Part shown: positions 7,935 to 16,141 of the stretch, piece after piece
Layout of the letters: each line of letters begins with the position of its first letter
Numbering within the stretch: the first letter of the stretch is position 1
NCBI GenBank assembly: GCA_900320255.1
Contig: ONRS01000026.1
Span: forward strand, 1 to 42,267
Origin: an uncultured Prevotellaceae bacterium
Lineage (GTDB): Bacteria > Bacteroidota > Bacteroidia > Bacteroidales > Bacteroidaceae
DNA: 42,267 nucleotides
Direction: 5' to 3'
Notes under the pieces: generated by a model
What the model was told of the DNA's origin: nothing
The model's input: the letters and a program-made list of their open reading frames with translations, nothing else
Databases searched by the model: none
Translations under genes and position numbers: made by a program

Positions 7935-9457
7935 TGAACATATCAAGGACGAATTATAGAAGCTACGTGGATCACAACGGAGGAAGAGTCTTGTTACTCT
8001 TTCTCCTGTTTTTACTTGCCATTTATGAATTCGCTACAGCTGGGTTCAATGCATTTGCTATCGTCTGCATATTACCTGTTATCGCACTCTTTATCATAGC
8101 GGCTTTCAGGTATCGAATGTTTGTTTTCTGGGTGCTCATCTTTGTCAATTACCTGATACAGATGAAGGATATATCCTTGCCAATACCGATGTCTCTTCCA
8201 AATGAGCTATTAGAGATTCTCTTATTGGCATTGGCTATCATTGACGCCAAGGAGCTGAAAGCAGAACGTGCAGGCAACATTATGCTCTACATGCTCATCA
8301 TCTGGTGCGGTTTCATCATTATAGAAGTGCTGAACGACACCTGCAACATTGGAATCAATTTCGCCGCATGGTACACTGGTGCCCGAGCAATGGCATTTCA
8401 GATTATGTATTGTTTTTTGGTTTTCAGTTTGTATATTACAAATCCAAAAGTACTTATCCAATACATATTCATTTGGGGGGGATTAGCTTTCTTTGCATGT
8501 TTTTGGGTGTGGAAGCAGCAGTATTTCGGTTTTACTACGGCAGAGAATGCTTGGATAAACACAATCGGACATAGTACTCATATATTAAATGCCGGAACAC
8601 TTATCCGCTATTTTTCCATCTTTAGTGATGCCGCAAACTATGGAATTGGAATGGCCGCGACCTCTGTAGCCTTCATCATTTTTGCCATCACCAGTAGGAT
8701 ATGGAAGCACAAACTGCTATTTTTTGTCATAGGATTGGCTACTTTCTGGGCTATGTTCCCTTCAGGCACCCGTACTGCCATCTTTTGCTTTTTTGCCGGT
8801 GCTATTGTCTATATATTCCTGTCCAAATCATTTAAGATTGCCGTGCCTGTTACCATATTTTTTGCAGCATTTGTTTTTATATTAGTGTTCACGAACATTG
8901 GTAACAGCTATCAGCAGATACGCCGTATGCGTACGGCATTTGACAGAAACGACGCATCTGCCGGAGCCCGTGCTGCCAATCAAGAAGCCATGAAGAAATA
9001 CATGGCCGAAGCACCTTGGGGTATTGGTATTGGATTAGGCCGTGAAGATGTGCCTGCCAATAACAAATTCGCGGTAATGGCCGCAGTTCCACCCGATTCA
9101 GAGTACGTAAACATCTGGATCAGAACAGGCATTATAGGCATTACCGTTTTCCTTATTACGATGGTCTTCATGTTTGCAGGTGCCTGTTGGGTGGTTTTGT
9201 TTAAACTAAAAAGTCCTTCGTTACGTGGTATCGGAGCTGGCATGTGTTGCGCCTTTGTGGCCATTCAGTTAGGTGGTTACGGTAACCAGGTATTGATGCA
9301 GTTCCCCAATTGCCTGGTGTTCTATGGCGGATTGACATTGGTCTATGGATTGCCATTCTATGAAAAAGAATGGATAGCATACGAAGAGGGTCTGTTTGCT
9401 AAACAGGAAGAACGGAAACGACTCAAATTGGAGAAGAAGAAAGCTTCGCGAGTCTGA
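7934..9457 (+). CDS. O-antigen polymerase/ligase-like membrane protein (Wzy/WaaL family)
   Basis: A 507-residue polytopic protein, about 11-12 hydrophobic segments, starting at an ATG that shares one base with the preceding stop (TAATG). The PSGTRTAIFCF segment near residue 277 and the long loop with APWGIGIGLG and PPDSEYVNIWIRTGIIG (about 355-400) are typical of the Wzy_C region. Between the Wzz-like gene and the glycosyltransferases the best reading is the polymerase joining lipid-linked repeat units at the periplasmic face. A ligase cannot be excluded from sequence alone. The short C-terminal tail is rich in K and E. A run of seven G lies inside the coding sequence at 8475-8481. Confidence 0.85.
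   Translation: MNISRTNYRSYVDHNGGRVLLLFLLFLLAIYEFATAGFNAFAIVCILPVIALFIIAAFRYRMFVFWVLIFVNYLIQMKDISLPIPMSLPNELLEILLLALAIIDAKELKAERAGNIMLYMLIIWCGFIIIEVLNDTCNIGINFAAWYTGARAMAFQIMYCFLVFSLYITNPKVLIQYIFIWGGLAFFACFWVWKQQYFGFTTAENAWINTIGHSTHILNAGTLIRYFSIFSDAANYGIGMAATSVAFIIFAITSRIWKHKLLFFVIGLATFWAMFPSGTRTAIFCFFAGAIVYIFLSKSFKIAVPVTIFFAAFVFILVFTNIGNSYQQIRRMRTAFDRNDASAGARAANQEAMKKYMAEAPWGIGIGLGREDVPANNKFAVMAAVPPDSEYVNIWIRTGIIGITVFLITMVFMFAGACWVVLFKLKSPSLRGIGAGMCCAFVAIQLGGYGNQVLMQFPNCLVFYGGLTLVYGLPFYEKEWIAYEEGLFAKQEERKRLKLEKKKASRV
8475..8481 (+). repeat. G7 homopolymer inside the polymerase gene
   Basis: Seven consecutive G residues encode W-G-G in the polymerase. In a locus of moderate G+C this is the longest G run seen within the operon, and a one-base slip would truncate the protein. 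Confidence 0.7.
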
Positions 9458-9470
9458 TAAAAGATAGAAA

Positions 9471-9495
9471 ACTGAAGATTGAGAATTGAGCATTG
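9471..9495 (+). repeat. Degenerate heptamer array (ATTGAGA type) at a gene start
   Basis: ACTGAAG, ATTGAGA, ATTGAGC, ATTG in tandem (about 3.5 units of 7 bp) fill most of the 28-nt gap between the polymerase and the next glycosyltransferase and run into its first codons. The only usable start codon of that gene, TTG at 9486, lies inside the array. Confidence 0.65.
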
Positions 9496-10385
9496 TATTA
9501 TCCATTATTACTATCAATTACAATGGGTTGAAAGACACCAGTGAGCTAATTGAGACATTACCTTTAGACGACGCGTCCATAGAGGTGATTGTAGTTGATA
9601 ATGCATCCAAGGAAGACGAAGCATCCATACTTTTGCAACGCTATCCACAAATCAAGGTTATACGCAGCAATACAAACTTAGGTTTTGCCGGAGGTAATAA
9701 CCTTGGCATTAAGGCAGCCCAAGGAAAATATCTGTTCTTTGTGAATAATGATACGGTGTTTTATCGTGGAGAGAGGAGAGTGGAGAGTGGAGAGAGGAAT
9801 CTTTATTCGCTGGTTGAGCGTTTAAAATCATCAGAAAAGATAGGCATGGTGTGTCCTAAGATCCGCTTTGCGTGGGGCGATGCCCCCATTCAGTTTGCTG
9901 GTTACACGCCTCTTTCAAGAATCACCATGAGAAATCGGGCGATAGGCTTTGGGGAACCAGACGACGGGCAATACAATGATGCCTACCCCACCCCTTATGC
10001 TCATGGAGCTGCCATGATGGTGAAGCGTGAAGTCGTGGAAAAGGCAGGACTAATGCCAGAAAACTACTTTCTTTACTACGAAGAGCTCGACTGGTCCATG
10101 ATGATTCGTAGGGCTGGCTACGAGATTTGGTACGACCCTTCATTCACTATCTATCATAAAGAAAGTCAGACAACAGGACAGAACAGCCCGCTCCGTACCT
10201 ATTACATTACACGTAACAGGCTTCTCTTTGTAAGTCGCAACGGATTTGCCCCCTATAAGTTTCTCTCCTATTTATATCTCATCTTCCTGGTTGGAGGCAG
10301 GGATGTCATAAAACACACCCTACACGGCAAGCTGTCATTGACAAAAGCAGTAATCAAAGGAATACATCATTTCATCAAAATATAG
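9486..10385 (+). CDS. Glycosyltransferase family 2 (rhamnosyltransferase-like)
   Basis: A 299-residue GT-A enzyme: LSIITINYNGLKDT at the N-terminus, the VVDNAS loop, NLGFAGGNNLGI, the metal/nucleotide motif FVNNDT (about 82-87), HGAAMMVKREV and YYEELDW. This pattern is shared with WbbL-like deoxysugar transferases, so it should add one sugar to the lipid-linked repeat at the cytoplasmic face. The start is unusual: an in-frame TGA at 9480-9482 leaves only TTG at 9486, or a non-standard codon, before the conserved domain. Residues after NNDTVFY contain RGERRVESGER, coded by a GGAGAGA/T heptamer array and not expected in the family. The acceptor and donor sugars are unknown. Confidence 0.88.
   Translation: MSIVLSIITINYNGLKDTSELIETLPLDDASIEVIVVDNASKEDEASILLQRYPQIKVIRSNTNLGFAGGNNLGIKAAQGKYLFFVNNDTVFYRGERRVESGERNLYSLVERLKSSEKIGMVCPKIRFAWGDAPIQFAGYTPLSRITMRNRAIGFGEPDDGQYNDAYPTPYAHGAAMMVKREVVEKAGLMPENYFLYYEELDWSMMIRRAGYEIWYDPSFTIYHKESQTTGQNSPLRTYYITRNRLLFVSRNGFAPYKFLSYLYLIFLVGGRDVIKHTLHGKLSLTKAVIKGIHHFIKI
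9768..9797 (+). repeat. Heptamer array (GGAGAGA/GGAGAGT) inside a glycosyltransferase gene
   Basis: Four tandem 7-bp units plus two bases (GGAGAGA, GGAGAGT, GGAGAGT, GGAGAGA, GG). They are translated in frame as part of RGERRVESGER just after the NNDT motif. Confidence 0.8.
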
Positions 10386-10389
10386 CAAT

Positions 10390-11559
10390 ATGGATTTTTG
10401 GATTATCATCTATATCATAGACTGGCTGTTTTTCGGCATAGTGGCTATCACCGTCCTTTATTTGGCTTTCTTTGCCATTGCAGGATTATTTAGCCGCCAC
10501 TCCGTGATTCCAAAAGCCAGGCACCAGAATCGTTTTATCGTTTTGATTCCAGCATATAAAAAAGACCAAGCTGTTTTTGAAACCGTACGATCAGTTCTCG
10601 GACAGACCTATCCACAGCGGATGTTTGACGTAACTGTCATTTCAGATCATGAGGACGAAATGACCAATATCCGTTTAGCACAATACCCCATCACCCTGCT
10701 TATCCCCAATTTTGGCGATAGTTCCAAGTTACGTTCCTTACAATTTGCCATCAATAATCTTCCACAATTCAAGATTTACGACATTGTCCTGATACTAGAT
10801 GCCGGCACTGTCATTGAACAGGAATTTCTACAACAGATGAATGATGCCTATGAGATTTCTGGAACAAAGGCTATTCAAGCCCATCGCCTATCTAAAAACC
10901 GTGACACAGCTATCGCCCACATGGATGCAGTGTTTGAGGAGATCAATAACACCATCTTCCGCAGAGGTCATATCACCGTTGGCTTATCATCTGCTTTGGC
11001 CAGTTCAGGCAATGCCTTCGACTTCAGCTGGTTTAAGGAAAACATTTTCAAAGTAAAGCTTACAGCCTTTGACAAAGACCTTGAAGCATTGTTATTACGC
11101 CAGCGCATCTTTGTTGACTATTTTGACGACATTCTTGTCTATGATGAGAAAATCCGCGAAATCCACGACTTCAACGAACAACGTTCCCGCTGGTCGTCTG
11201 CTCAGTTCCACTCACTCATCAGGAATCTTCGTTACTTGCCTACAGCCATCTTTAACCGATACTATGCCTGGATTGACAAGCTGATACAATGGATGCTCAT
11301 GCCTCGCACGGTCATGATGTCAATCATTGCGCTGATGAGCATTCTTATGCCGTTTATCTATTTTACATTGGCCATTAAGTGGTGGTTCCTTTTTGCCTTC
11401 GTCATGTTTGTCTTTGCAATATCCACTCCAGACTATCTGGTTGACAAGAACTGGAACAAGTCTTTCAGAAAAGTTCCGTTCATCATGATTGCCTCTCTAT
11501 TCAGCCCTGCTAAAATTGTTCAAAGTGACAAGCATTTCGTACATAAAAACAAGAAATAA
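10390..11559 (+). CDS. Membrane-anchored glycosyltransferase family 2, DxD-deficient paralogue
   Basis: A 389-residue protein with an N-terminal membrane helix (about 5-33), a GT2 domain (FIVLIPAYKKDQ onward) and two to three C-terminal helices (about 300-345), the plan of cellulose-synthase-like enzymes. QRSRW is present near 258 and an acidic AFDKDLE near 220. The expected DxD, however, reads D137-A-G139 (ILDAGTV), so the second metal-binding aspartate is missing. The adjacent paralogue has an intact D-A-D at the aligned place. The gene may encode a partner or low-activity subunit of that paralogue, or use another ligand. It begins 4 nt after the preceding gene and shares TAATG with the next. 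Confidence 0.85.
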   Translation: MDFWIIIYIIDWLFFGIVAITVLYLAFFAIAGLFSRHSVIPKARHQNRFIVLIPAYKKDQAVFETVRSVLGQTYPQRMFDVTVISDHEDEMTNIRLAQYPITLLIPNFGDSSKLRSLQFAINNLPQFKIYDIVLILDAGTVIEQEFLQQMNDAYEISGTKAIQAHRLSKNRDTAIAHMDAVFEEINNTIFRRGHITVGLSSALASSGNAFDFSWFKENIFKVKLTAFDKDLEALLLRQRIFVDYFDDILVYDEKIREIHDFNEQRSRWSSAQFHSLIRNLRYLPTAIFNRYYAWIDKLIQWMLMPRTVMMSIIALMSILMPFIYFTLAIKWWFLFAFVMFVFAISTPDYLVDKNWNKSFRKVPFIMIASLFSPAKIVQSDKHFVHKNKK

Positions 11560-12749
11560 TGATTTGGAACATCATATACGTCATTGACCTCTTGCTATGG
11601 ATCATCATGGCAGGATCTGTGCTGTATGTATGCTTCTTTGCTTTTATTTCACTATTTTATAAAGGAGAGAGGAGAGAGAGGAGAGGAGAGAAAGACACAA
11701 CGTTTCTCATTCTTTATCCTGCTTACCATGAGGATGCAGTTATCATCCATTCTGTCAAACAATTCTTGTTATCGGATTATCCGAAAGACAAATACCACCT
11801 TACCGTCATCTCCGACCACATGACAGATGAAACGAATAAGCAGTTAGCCGCTTTACCCATAACACTTCTTCTACCTTCGTTCGAAAAGAGTTCTAAAGCC
11901 AAGGCGCTTCAATATGCTATTGATCTTGTAGTGAAGGAAAAGGATGCTTACGATTACGTAGTCATTCTGGATGCAGACAATGTGGTTCTGCCTTATTTCC
12001 TCAACAAGTTAGCAGCATCATGCGCAAAGGGATATAAAGCCATTCAGTGCCACCGCTGTGCAAAGAACGCAGACAATAATATAGCCGTACTCGACGGTGT
12101 AAGTGAAGAAATCAACAACACGCTGTTCCGCCGTGCACATAATGTCATCGGCATGTCATCCGCCCTTATCGGCTCTGGCATGTGCTTTGACTACAACTGG
12201 TTCCGTCAGCACGTCGGTTTTCTCAACTCTGCCGTAGAAGACCGTGAACTGGAAACCATGCTCATGAAGGAGAGCATCTTTGTCAAATTTGAGAATGATA
12301 TTCCCGTCTTTGACGAGAAAGTAAGTAACAGCGAAAACTTTCAACGGCAGCGCCTACGTTGGATGACAGGACAGGTGCAATCACTCCTGCAAATGCTTCC
12401 CTACATTCCCAAAGCCATCATGACAGGAAATGTCAACTACATTGACAAGACCATTCAGCAGGCTCTCATCCCACGGTCCATGCTCCTTGTCATCATCGCT
12501 TTTTTCTGCCTTACTTCAACATTGATTTCATTCCTCATTCTTCATTCTTCATTCTTCACATTCAAGTGGTGGGGCCTGTTTGTTTTGTTGTGCCTCTCGT
12601 TATACATTGCTATGCCGTCATCACTCCGCAACCGAACTGTCTTTACCAAGATAGTAACACTCCCCAGGCTGGTATGGCACATGCTGACAAACCTCTTTAG
12701 GATTAACCATAAGGACAAAGACTTCATCCACACCACACATAACAAATAG
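11559..12749 (+). CDS. Membrane-anchored glycosyltransferase family 2 (intact DxD)
   Basis: A 396-residue paralogue of the preceding protein: N-terminal helix, GT2 domain with FLILYPAYHEDA, VVILDADNV (D138-A-D140), AVEDRELE and QRLRW, then C-terminal helices. All catalytic signatures of a processive-type GT2 are present, so it should be active at the inner membrane. Two heptamer arrays are translated in frame: KGERRERRGEK in the linker between the first helix and the catalytic domain, and LILHSSFF at the end of a C-terminal helix. Compared with the paralogue these places look like added residues. The start ATG overlaps the previous stop by one base. The sugar is unknown. Confidence 0.9.
   Translation: MIWNIIYVIDLLLWIIMAGSVLYVCFFAFISLFYKGERRERRGEKDTTFLILYPAYHEDAVIIHSVKQFLLSDYPKDKYHLTVISDHMTDETNKQLAALPITLLLPSFEKSSKAKALQYAIDLVVKEKDAYDYVVILDADNVVLPYFLNKLAASCAKGYKAIQCHRCAKNADNNIAVLDGVSEEINNTLFRRAHNVIGMSSALIGSGMCFDYNWFRQHVGFLNSAVEDRELETMLMKESIFVKFENDIPVFDEKVSNSENFQRQRLRWMTGQVQSLLQMLPYIPKAIMTGNVNYIDKTIQQALIPRSMLLVIIAFFCLTSTLISFLILHSSFFTFKWWGLFVLLCLSLYIAMPSSLRNRTVFTKIVTLPRLVWHMLTNLFRINHKDKDFIHTTHNK
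11664..11691 (+). repeat. Heptamer array (GGAGAGA) in a glycosyltransferase linker
   Basis: Four 7-bp units, GGAGAGA, GGAGAGA, GAGGAGA, GGAGAGA (28 nt), coding GERRERRGE between the membrane helix and the GT2 domain. It is the same family of repeat as at 9768-9797. Confidence 0.8.
12530..12557 (+). repeat. Heptamer array (ATTCTTC) near the 3' part of the same glycosyltransferase gene
   Basis: ATTCCTC followed by three exact ATTCTTC units (28 nt). It is translated as LILHSSFF in frame, at a helix end where the upstream paralogue is about six residues shorter. Confidence 0.8.
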
Positions 12750-12752
12750 CAC

Positions 12753-14285
12753 ATGGGAGAAAGAACACATAAAAGCATGCTCAATGCGGAAGTAAATCTT
12801 ATTTTTTACTTCCTCACTTTGTTCTTGGCTTTCTTCTCCCGAAAGATATTCCTTGACAACTTAGGCACCGAGTTCATCGGTCTGACCAGTACTTTAGGAA
12901 ACATCTTGGGCTATCTGAATCTGGCAGAACTGGGCATCACAGCCAGTATCGGCTATTTCCTTTTTAAGCCATTACAGACTAATAACCGACAAGAAATTCA
13001 GAACATCCTGTCAGTATTAGGCTATCTGTACAACTGGATTGGAAGCATCATTCTCGTTGGCGGCATCATCATCAGTGCTTTCTTCCCACTCATCTTTGCC
13101 CATTCTGAATTAGGTTTGGGCATCATATACTTTGCCTTCTATTCCATTCTGGGTTCAGCCCTTATCGGTTATTTCATTAATTACCGGCAAATCTTGCTAT
13201 CATCTGACCAGAAGAACTACCTGGTCGCCATATACTACCAGTCGGCCAATATCCTCAAGATCATTCTGCAAATATTCTTAGCCTATACCTACAAGAACCT
13301 TTTTGTATGGGTAGCTGTTGAATTTATTTTCGGCATTATTGGCTGTATCATCCTCAACTGGAAAATCAACAAGGAGTACCCTTGGCTCAAGGTCAATAAG
13401 AAACAGGGAAAATACTTATTGAAGGACTATCCGGAGATTATGACCAAGACCAAGCAAGTCTTTATTCACAAAATCAAGGACTTCGTATTGGTAAAGAGCG
13501 ACGAATTGTTCATCTTCCTCTTCGTATCGCTGAAAATGGTGGCCTACTACGGCAACTACATGATTATTATTTCGAAGCTCATCTCGATGTTCTCAGCCAT
13601 CACTGGCAGCGTTGGAGCCAGCGTGGGTAATTTGGTGGCCGAAGGCAACAAACAGCACATGTTACGGGTATTCTGGGAATACACCACCATTCAGCATACC
13701 ATTGCCGCTACACTCAGTTTCTCTCTCTACGCCCTGATTGAACCCTTCATTGCCCACTGGTTAGGCGCGGAATACATCATGGACCATCGAATACTTATTC
13801 TCCTTATTATATATATATATATTACGAACTCACGCAATTCGGTTGACAGTTTCAACTATGCCCACGGCCTATATGCCGACGTATGGTCAGCCTGGGCAGA
13901 GCTGATTATCAATGTGACCATCACCATTGTCTGCAGTCTGAAGTGGAGAATCATCGGTATTCTGCTGGGAAAGATTGTCAGTCTTTTAGCAATCGTCGTG
14001 CTTTGGAAGCCCTATTACCTATTCTCGGCAGGCTTCAAACTTCCCGTCAGCATCTACTGGAAAGGCGTACTCCGTAATTACGCCATTTCAGCATTTGCCT
14101 TCTTTGGGGCTCTATTTATTCTTCGCTACATACCCATCAACCCTTACGAAAGCCTTCTGCAATGGGTTCTTTATGCGATTGTCGGTATGTTAATATTCCT
14201 GACTATCGATTTTTCAGGCACCCTTCTCTTCGCCAAAAATTCCAAAGACGTTCTTAGTAGAATAAAAAACTTCAGAAAGAAATGA
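12753..14285 (+). CDS. Wzx-type polysaccharide flippase (MATE/MOP superfamily)
   Basis: A 510-residue protein with about 12-14 hydrophobic segments. Its N-terminus (FFSRKIFLDNLGTEFIGLTSTLGNILGYLNLAELGI) is characteristic of Bacteroidota oligosaccharide flippases, which move lipid-linked repeat units across the inner membrane. It lies 3 nt after the preceding glycosyltransferase and overlaps the next start by 4 nt (ATGA). Together with the Wzz- and Wzy-like genes it marks a Wzx/Wzy-dependent pathway. A (TA)7 tract at 13808-13822 codes for IYIYI in a membrane segment and could slip. Confidence 0.9.
   Translation: MGERTHKSMLNAEVNLIFYFLTLFLAFFSRKIFLDNLGTEFIGLTSTLGNILGYLNLAELGITASIGYFLFKPLQTNNRQEIQNILSVLGYLYNWIGSIILVGGIIISAFFPLIFAHSELGLGIIYFAFYSILGSALIGYFINYRQILLSSDQKNYLVAIYYQSANILKIILQIFLAYTYKNLFVWVAVEFIFGIIGCIILNWKINKEYPWLKVNKKQGKYLLKDYPEIMTKTKQVFIHKIKDFVLVKSDELFIFLFVSLKMVAYYGNYMIIISKLISMFSAITGSVGASVGNLVAEGNKQHMLRVFWEYTTIQHTIAATLSFSLYALIEPFIAHWLGAEYIMDHRILILLIIYIYITNSRNSVDSFNYAHGLYADVWSAWAELIINVTITIVCSLKWRIIGILLGKIVSLLAIVVLWKPYYLFSAGFKLPVSIYWKGVLRNYAISAFAFFGALFILRYIPINPYESLLQWVLYAIVGMLIFLTIDFSGTLLFAKNSKDVLSRIKNFRKK
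13808..13822 (+). repeat. (TA)7 dinucleotide tract inside the flippase gene
   Basis: A 15-nt uninterrupted TA run within the coding sequence (residues about 353-357). Gain or loss of one unit would shift the frame and truncate the last third of the protein. Confidence 0.7.
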
Positions 14286-15082
14286 AATACTCGATTATTA
14301 CCGTCAACTACAATAATAAGGACGGATTGCGCCAAACTATAGAAAGCGTTATCCACCAAACATTTCGAGACTTTGAGTTCATAGTCATTGACGGCGGTTC
14401 CACTGATGGAAGTGCAGACGTATTGAGAGAATACGACCAGCAAATCAGCTACTGGGTGTCAGAGAAAGACAGCGGCATTTATAACGGCATGAACAAGGGT
14501 ATAGCACGAGCAAAAGGTGACTACCTGAACTTCATGAACTCCGGTGACTGCTTCTATGACGAACATGTGCTTGAAAAAGTCAGCAGCTACGACACGGATG
14601 CCGACTTCATTGTGGGCAAGGACTACCACTTCGACGCGGAAAGGCAGCTTGGCCATACCTCCATCCAGCCCCCACGCCTGACCATGATGCACTTCTTTGT
14701 AGCCACCCTTGACCACCAGAGCAGCTTTATCAAGCGCTCGCTGTTTGACGGCTCCCCCTACCGCGAAGACTACCGACTGGTCTCTGACTGGATATTCTTC
14801 ACCGAGAAAATCGTCAAGGAAGAGAAACAAGTGCGCTTTATTCCCGACATCGTCTGCCGTCGCGAAGAAGGCGGACTCTCAGAACAGCAACGTGAACGCA
14901 ACCGTAAGGAAATCAACAAATATCTTCACCAGTTGCTGCCTGCGGGCATTTACGAAGACTATGCCACGCTGTCAAAATTGGACAAGACCAGCCTATACCG
15001 GCTGTTCGACATTTGTAACAATGAGCGAAAACGCAAAGCTATCATCTGGTGCATCAAAATCATTAACCGTATATTCTCATAA
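14282..15082 (+). CDS. Glycosyltransferase family 2 (last gene of the polysaccharide run)
   Basis: A 266-residue GT-A enzyme: YSIITVNYNNKDGLRQTIES, VIDGGSTDGS, SEKDSGIYNGMNKGI, and MNSGD at the position of the DxD, a usual variant in this WcaA-like group. It lies in the polysaccharide operon, overlapping the flippase stop by 4 nt, and converges on the acyltransferase gene that ends 13 nt further on. A short GTAATG/CATTAC hairpin at 15084-15099 may help termination between them. It probably adds one sugar of the repeat unit; the specificity is not visible. Confidence 0.9.
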   Translation: MKYSIITVNYNNKDGLRQTIESVIHQTFRDFEFIVIDGGSTDGSADVLREYDQQISYWVSEKDSGIYNGMNKGIARAKGDYLNFMNSGDCFYDEHVLEKVSSYDTDADFIVGKDYHFDAERQLGHTSIQPPRLTMMHFFVATLDHQSSFIKRSLFDGSPYREDYRLVSDWIFFTEKIVKEEKQVRFIPDIVCRREEGGLSEQQRERNRKEINKYLHQLLPAGIYEDYATLSKLDKTSLYRLFDICNNERKRKAIIWCIKIINRIFS

Positions 15083-15095
15083 TGTAATGGCCTCA

Positions 15096-16133
15096 TTACT
15101 TACTTGGTTTTACCCCAAATAACCATTTTGCTAATAATGGACTAAGCCGTAAGATATTACTTGTAATTAAGCATACACTTATTATGGCTAATGAAAGACT
15201 AAATGACACAAAGAATTCCAGTACAGGCATAGGGTGATCATGAAAAACAGTTACTACCGATGAAAGATTATAAGGTAAGAAGAAGTAGTGAAGGAAATAA
15301 ATATCCAACGTTCTTCTTCCTATATAACACAGGCCCTTTCCCAACTTAGTCTGATTTGAGAACAACTCTTTTCTGGATCTAAAGAAACTAAAAATAATAA
15401 TAATACCTGTAACCGCCGTCAAGAACCTGAATAAATTATATTGTACAGAAATGACTGCCTCCCTAAAGACATTTAGTCCAAAGAAAAGCGCCAGACACAC
15501 AAGCAGCAAGACTTTTCCGTCCATAATACGCTGAACACCATCAAAATGCTTTTTAAACAATGTACCGATGACGAAAAAGGCAAAATAGCAAAAATGCTTG
15601 AAACAGAATAAATCTAAGACAGATTGATCTATAGGAACACGAGCAGTAAACGAGGGAATTGTCAGCACGAAGAACAACAATCCAAATGCTAAGATGACGG
15701 CATCTTTCCACCAATTAGTCATTCTAAGCAGGAGGGTCGTCATTCTTATTAACGAATAAAGAACGAAATATTCAAAAAGAACGACCGTAAACCAATAACC
15801 AGCCTTTGAATCCATCCAGAGATTATCAACAAGATATTGCCTGTTAATATAGGTGGAGGCAAGAAAGAAAACTGCTGTAGAAATAATTTGCACAGGGAAC
15901 TTCTTCTTAAGAAATTTCCATGAATATACAAAGTTCCACTGAATATCACGTTTATACAGGACAAAACCACTTATAAAGAAGAACAAAGGCATTCTGAACT
16001 CATAGAAATACGTATTTAGCGACGGGGTATTACCATCAATATTCATACAAAATCCCGCTACATGATTCAAGACTACAAGAATCATGGTGAATCCTCTCAT
16101 TGCGTCAATATATTCTATCCTTCTATTTTCCAT
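15096..16133 (-). CDS. Acyltransferase family 3 membrane protein (OafA/WecH-like)
   Basis: A 345-residue protein with about ten hydrophobic segments and the family start RIEYIDAMRGFTMILVVLNHV, including the R and the conserved histidine in LNHV. Relatives transfer acetyl or other acyl groups to surface sugars. It is the second gene of a two-gene minus-strand unit (8 nt after the stop of the upstream acyltransferase) and faces the polysaccharide operon, so O-acylation of that polymer is a fair guess. The base composition is more AT-rich than that of the neighbouring conserved genes, as is common for surface-glycan genes. The substrate is unknown. Confidence 0.88.
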   Translation of the reverse strand: MENRRIEYIDAMRGFTMILVVLNHVAGFCMNIDGNTPSLNTYFYEFRMPLFFFISGFVLYKRDIQWNFVYSWKFLKKKFPVQIISTAVFFLASTYINRQYLVDNLWMDSKAGYWFTVVLFEYFVLYSLIRMTTLLLRMTNWWKDAVILAFGLLFFVLTIPSFTARVPIDQSVLDLFCFKHFCYFAFFVIGTLFKKHFDGVQRIMDGKVLLLVCLALFFGLNVFREAVISVQYNLFRFLTAVTGIIIIFSFFRSRKELFSNQTKLGKGLCYIGRRTLDIYFLHYFFLPYNLSSVVTVFHDHPMPVLEFFVSFSLSLAIISVCLITSNILRLSPLLAKWLFGVKPSK

Positions 16134-16141
16134 AACACAAT

